Assembly: GCA_023393235.1 (NCBI GenBank)
Contig: JAEWMH010000067.1
Coordinates: 1-17,696 of the forward strand
Direction of reading: 5' to 3'
DNA: 17,696 bases
Source of the DNA: Bacillota bacterium
Lineage (GTDB): Bacteria; Bacillota; Bacilli; Paenibacillales; NBRC-103111
The notes beneath the pieces are model-generated. The model was given only the letters and a program-made list of their open reading frames with translations. It was not told where the DNA came from and ran no database searches. Shown piece by piece: positions 15,282 through 17,696 of this stretch. Made by a program: the position numbers and the translations under genes. Numbering within the stretch: position 1 is the first letter of the stretch; the number at the start of each line of letters is the position of its first letter.

Positions 15282-15678
15282 ACATGTCACTCTCCCGTTT
15301 CTCGATAATGCCGACGCCGTAAACGCCAGCGCAAAGCTTGATCCGTCCAACGGCACAGCGCCGGTTGCGGAATTCCTGCGGAGCCAAACCGGTGACCCGC
15401 CGGAAGGCTCGGGTGAAGCTGTCCGGGTTGGGGAAGCCGTATTTAGCCCCTATATCCAGCGCCTTTTCTTTGGTGTGAATCAAATCGAAGGCAGCATGGG
15501 CAATCTGCCGGCAGCGCAAATAACGGGCCAGAGGCATACCGGTATGGCGGGCAAACACCTGCCGGATGTGGACGGCGGAAAAACCGATTTCCGCCTCCAG
15601 CTCCCGGTAGTCCAACCGTTGCTCCAGCCTGTTTTCCACAAAAACAATGACCGAACTGATCATCAGACTGTAATCCAA
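15259..15678 (-). CDS. AraC-family transcription regulator (HTH domain only)
   Basis: A 139-residue DNA-binding protein consisting almost entirely of the two helix-turn-helix units of the AraC/XylS family: YRELEAEIGFSAVHIRQVFARHTG near 24-47 and ALDIGAKYGFPNPDSFTRAFRRVTGLAPQEFR near 73-104 (quoted motif parts: GFPNPDSFTRAFRR, GLAPQEFR). The short tail after it, GRIKLCAGVYGVGIIEK, looks like a linker to a second domain that is absent in this frame. The start is a TTG at 15678 with GGGTGG 6 nt upstream; an ATG at 15663 is an alternative. It diverges from the LacI-type gene and overlaps the following gene by 23 bp in the +1 frame. Confidence 0.88.
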   Translation of the reverse strand: MDYSLMISSVIVFVENRLEQRLDYRELEAEIGFSAVHIRQVFARHTGMPLARYLRCRQIAHAAFDLIHTKEKALDIGAKYGFPNPDSFTRAFRRVTGLAPQEFRNRRCAVGRIKLCAGVYGVGIIEKRESDMCESTANH

Positions 15679-15697
15679 GGCAGCCCACCCTTTTCAT

Positions 15698-15717
15698 CCA
15701 AATTCTTCATGAATTGG
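15698..15717. promoter_or_regulatory. Possible operator near the AraC-type start
   Basis: An imperfect inverted repeat (CCAAATTC, 5 nt, GAATTGG) lies 20-39 bp upstream of the AraC-type TTG start. On the minus strand TGCTACACT, an extended -10-like box, is just upstream of it at about 15722-15730. It could be an autoregulatory site; evidence is symmetry and position only. Confidence 0.3.
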
Positions 15718-15821
15718 CTTTAGTGTAGCATGGAGAAGCCTTCCGGGGCTCGACGTTTTTGATGATCATTTCCTTCCCGCATATTGACCGGCGGATAAAC
15801 GTTGCCGACCTCCTTTTTCCA

Positions 15822-15835
15822 TCGAACCGGTTCGA
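15822..15835. promoter_or_regulatory. Putative LacI-family operator O1
   Basis: A perfect 14-bp palindrome, TCGAACCGGTTCGA, with the central CG step typical of LacI-family operators, 119 bp upstream of the LacI-type start. Its centre is exactly 78 bp from the centre of the second AACCGGTT palindrome at 15902-15911, a spacing that would allow looping by a tetramer or two dimers. Confidence 0.6.
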
Positions 15836-15901
15836 CGGGAATACAGCCTTATGATGGCCGTCTTTACAATTTATTTAGACCCCGTTAACGTTCCCCGCAT
15901 A

Positions 15902-15911
15902 AAACCGGTTT
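15902..15911. promoter_or_regulatory. Putative LacI-family operator O2
   Basis: A perfect 10-bp palindrome AAACCGGTTT sharing the core AACCGGTT with O1. It lies 42 bp upstream of the LacI-type start and overlaps a weak -10-like CATAAA (15898-15903) that has TTTAGA 18 nt before it. Binding here would block the promoter, which fits autorepression of the LacI-type gene and the transport gene behind it. Confidence 0.6.
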
Positions 15912-15953
15912 ACCATTTTCCTTGGAAGAGACATACAGGAGGTTATACGGGAT

Positions 15954-17024
15954 TTGGCGACCATTGACGACGTTGCAAAAATTGCAGGTGTATCAAAAAG
16001 CACGGTTTCCAACGTGTTTTCCAAAAAACGCCCCATCAGCAAGGATGTGGCCGAGCGGGTGCTGCAGGCGGCGCAGGAGCTTTCCTACAAGCCCAATTAT
16101 TGGGCCAAAAGCCTGGCCGGCGGCAAAACAAGGATTATCGGGATCAGCATGGAGGGGGAGCAAATCCAGTTCGGCGCCTTTCATATGGCACTGCTCAATG
16201 GAGTGTTGAAGGAATGCTACAGCCGGGGGTACCGGCTGTTGGTCAATACCCTCCCCAAGGCCTTCGCCAGCCAGACGGAAAATTGGGCCTCCAATCCGGT
16301 AGACGGAGAAATTGTGCTGGACCCCACCGTCCATGACGCCCGCCTCCGGGAGCGCCTGCAGGAGCAATTGCCGGTTGTGGTTATAGGCCGCCCTCCGGCC
16401 GCTTACGAAACCCGGGTCTCCTACGTGGACAATGACAATGTGGGGGCCGCCTTCCGGGTCACCGAATACCTGCTTGGCCTGGGCCACCGCCGGATTCTGT
16501 TCCTGAACGCGCCTGCCGACAGAACCGTGGCCCAAGACAGAGAGGCCGGCTACCGGGAAGCCTTCCGGGCAAGCGGCCTTCCCCATGGCGGGGAGCAGGT
16601 GGAGTACCGTCCCGCAGGAGCCGGAAGCTCCGTGGAGTTCGGCTACCGGGCCACCTTGTCGTGCTTGACACGTTCACCCGGGATTACCGCTGTCATCACG
16701 GATACCGACAAGGTGGCCCGGGGGGTCTACCAGGCTGCGGAGGAGCTGGGGCTGTCCGTGCCGGAGCAGCTGTCCGTCTTTTCCTTCAGCGTGGAGCCGG
16801 GGTATGGAGCGGAATTCGCTCCTGCATTAAGCTGTGTCCGGCTGGATGCGGAGGGCCTGGGCACCGAAGGCGCAAGGCTTCTGCTGGAGAGCTGCGAGCA
16901 GCCCTCTCCGGCGGTCCGGCGGTCCATCATTTCCTGTGAGCTCTTGATCCGGGAATCCTGCGTTCCCCCGAAAACAACCGAAACGGATGGATGCGGCCAG
17001 CCGCATCAACCAATACAACCTTAA
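15954..17024 (+). CDS. LacI-family transcription repressor
   Basis: A 356-residue repressor. The N-terminal HTH (ATIDDVAKIAGVSKSTVSNV, residues 2-21) and hinge (YKPNYWAKSLAGGKT, about 46-60) are followed by a periplasmic-binding-protein-like effector domain (from RIIGISMEG near 60 to about 335), with the usual VSYVDNDNVGAAFRVTEYL and LGHRRILFL stretches. A Pro/Gln-rich tail ends the protein. The start is a TTG at 15954 with AGGAGGT 10 nt upstream; no other in-frame start lies between. Its stop overlaps the ribosome binding site of the following solute-binding lipoprotein, so it is the local regulator of a sugar uptake operon. It probably binds the two CCGG-centred palindromes upstream. The effector sugar cannot be told from sequence. 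Confidence 0.95.
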   Translation: MATIDDVAKIAGVSKSTVSNVFSKKRPISKDVAERVLQAAQELSYKPNYWAKSLAGGKTRIIGISMEGEQIQFGAFHMALLNGVLKECYSRGYRLLVNTLPKAFASQTENWASNPVDGEIVLDPTVHDARLRERLQEQLPVVVIGRPPAAYETRVSYVDNDNVGAAFRVTEYLLGLGHRRILFLNAPADRTVAQDREAGYREAFRASGLPHGGEQVEYRPAGAGSSVEFGYRATLSCLTRSPGITAVITDTDKVARGVYQAAEELGLSVPEQLSVFSFSVEPGYGAEFAPALSCVRLDAEGLGTEGARLLLESCEQPSPAVRRSIISCELLIRESCVPPKTTETDGCGQPHQPIQP

Positions 17025-17037
17025 AGGAGTGGAAGTT

Positions 17038-17696
17038 ATGGGAAACAACAAAACAAAGCTGGGTTTAACCGCGGTTATGGCCGCTACACTGTTGGCCACT
17101 GCCGCCTGCGGCAGTCAGACGGAACAGAACAGCGGGGCCTCTCCCGATCCGTCGGTAAGCTCTTCTGCTGCTGCCTCTGCAGCACCAGGCGGAAGTCCGC
17201 AAGGCCAGAAGCATCTGCGCATGATGGTGGGTGTTATCGGCGGGAAAACCCCGGAGGAGCATGCCCTGTTCGAAAAAGAGGTGGAGCGGCTGACCGGCAT
17301 CAAGGTGACCATGGAGAAACCCAGCGGCAACATGAACGATAAGCTGCTGCCTGCTATTTCCGCAGGGGAAAAATACGATTTGATCCAGGTGGACAAGCCT
17401 CTGATGGAGATTCTTTATGACCAAGGGGTGCTAATGCCCCTGGACGACAAAATCAAAGCCTCCTCCGTCATCTCCGACACGGCTGTGTTTCCCGCCAAGG
17501 AGTGGGATCAGGTTCGCCTGAAGGACGGCAAGATCTACGGCATCTTCACCAAATTCCAGGGAGGCACCATGCCGGTGGTCCGCCAGGACTGGATGGAGAA
17601 GCTCCAGCTTCAAGAGCCCAAAACTCTGGATGATTATTACAATGTACTGAAGGCCTTTAAGGAAAAGGACCCGGACGGCAACGGCAAGGCGGACAC
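17038..17696 (+). CDS. ABC transporter solute-binding lipoprotein (LplA-like), N-terminal part
   Basis: The first 219 residues of an extracellular sugar-binding protein; the gene runs off the right edge. A lipoprotein signal peptide with lipidated Cys24 (LLATAAC) is followed by a Ser/Ala/Pro-rich spacer (27-55) and the start of a family 1 solute-binding fold (LRMMVGVIGGKTPEEHALFEKEVERLTGIKV, seen as GGKTPEE and EVERLTGI; YDLIQVDK; GVLMPLDD; YGIFTKF). The last visible residues, DPDGNGKAD (211-219), form an EF-hand-like calcium loop common in the large LplA/YtcQ-type lipoproteins of Paenibacillus. AAAGGAG at 17023-17029 lies 8 nt before the ATG and overlaps the stop of the LacI-type gene, so the two are co-transcribed. 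Two LplB/LplC-type permease genes would be expected next, outside the window. Confidence 0.92.
   Translation, partial: MGNNKTKLGLTAVMAATLLATAACGSQTEQNSGASPDPSVSSSAAASAAPGGSPQGQKHLRMMVGVIGGKTPEEHALFEKEVERLTGIKVTMEKPSGNMNDKLLPAISAGEKYDLIQVDKPLMEILYDQGVLMPLDDKIKASSVISDTAVFPAKEWDQVRLKDGKIYGIFTKFQGGTMPVVRQDWMEKLQLQEPKTLDDYYNVLKAFKEKDPDGNGKAD

Noticed and set aside
13968..15308. 446-codon plus-strand open frame opposite the hypothetical and AraC-type genes
   Set aside because: Its translation is rich in His, Gln, Pro and Arg with no family motif, and it crosses a terminator and two minus-strand genes that have ribosome binding sites and sensible sequence. It is an antisense shadow of GC-rich codons.

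Overview
The window looks like a chromosomal segment from a Gram-positive, endospore-forming Firmicute, most likely Paenibacillus or a close relative. The support is: strong AGGAGG-type ribosome binding sites, frequent TTG and GTG starts, a SpoIID-type protein, the gene order yrbG-like / yrzE-like / yajC / tgt / queA / ruvB / ruvA known from Bacillus, and an LplA-like lipoprotein behind a LacI-type regulator. Genus assignment is inference; no rRNA gene is present.

Left part (1-5190): the N-terminus of a DUF421 (YrbG/YetF-like) membrane protein on the minus strand, a small TIGR04086 (YrzE-like) membrane protein on the plus strand, a terminator, and a minus-strand two-component pair. The pair is a 380-residue response regulator with a SARP-like output (REC, winged helix, BTAD), overlapping by 4 bp a 1033-residue hybrid sensor kinase that carries two different kinase modules. 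It sits inside an otherwise conserved neighbourhood.

Middle part (5160-12370): a long minus-strand housekeeping operon read ruvC, ruvA, ruvB, spoIID/lytB-like, queA, tgt, yajC. It has an extended -10 promoter upstream of ruvC and a clear terminator after yajC. It joins Holliday-junction processing (RuvABC), queuosine tRNA modification (Tgt makes the preQ1 tRNA, QueA converts it to epoxyqueuosine), a Sec translocon accessory protein and a secreted SpoIID-family enzyme.

The gap between ruvC and the next gene (12293-12683) holds a 183-bp palindromic repeat made of four related units, two per arm, spaced exactly 50 bp apart around one centre. It is flanked by two minus-strand hairpin terminators.

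Right part (12684-17696): a CapA/PGA_cap-family lipoprotein gene broken by one in-frame TGA; a minus-strand pair of a short AraC-type regulator overlapping a protein of unknown function with weak BtrH-N-like resemblance; and a divergent plus-strand sugar-uptake locus with two CCGG-centred operator palindromes, a LacI-family repressor and the first 219 residues of an ABC solute-binding lipoprotein that runs off the window.

I found no tRNA, rRNA, CRISPR array, insertion sequence or phage genes. The best leads are the palindromic repeat, the interrupted capA-like gene and the AraC/BtrH-like overlapping pair. I do not see a clearly new defence or biosynthetic system.
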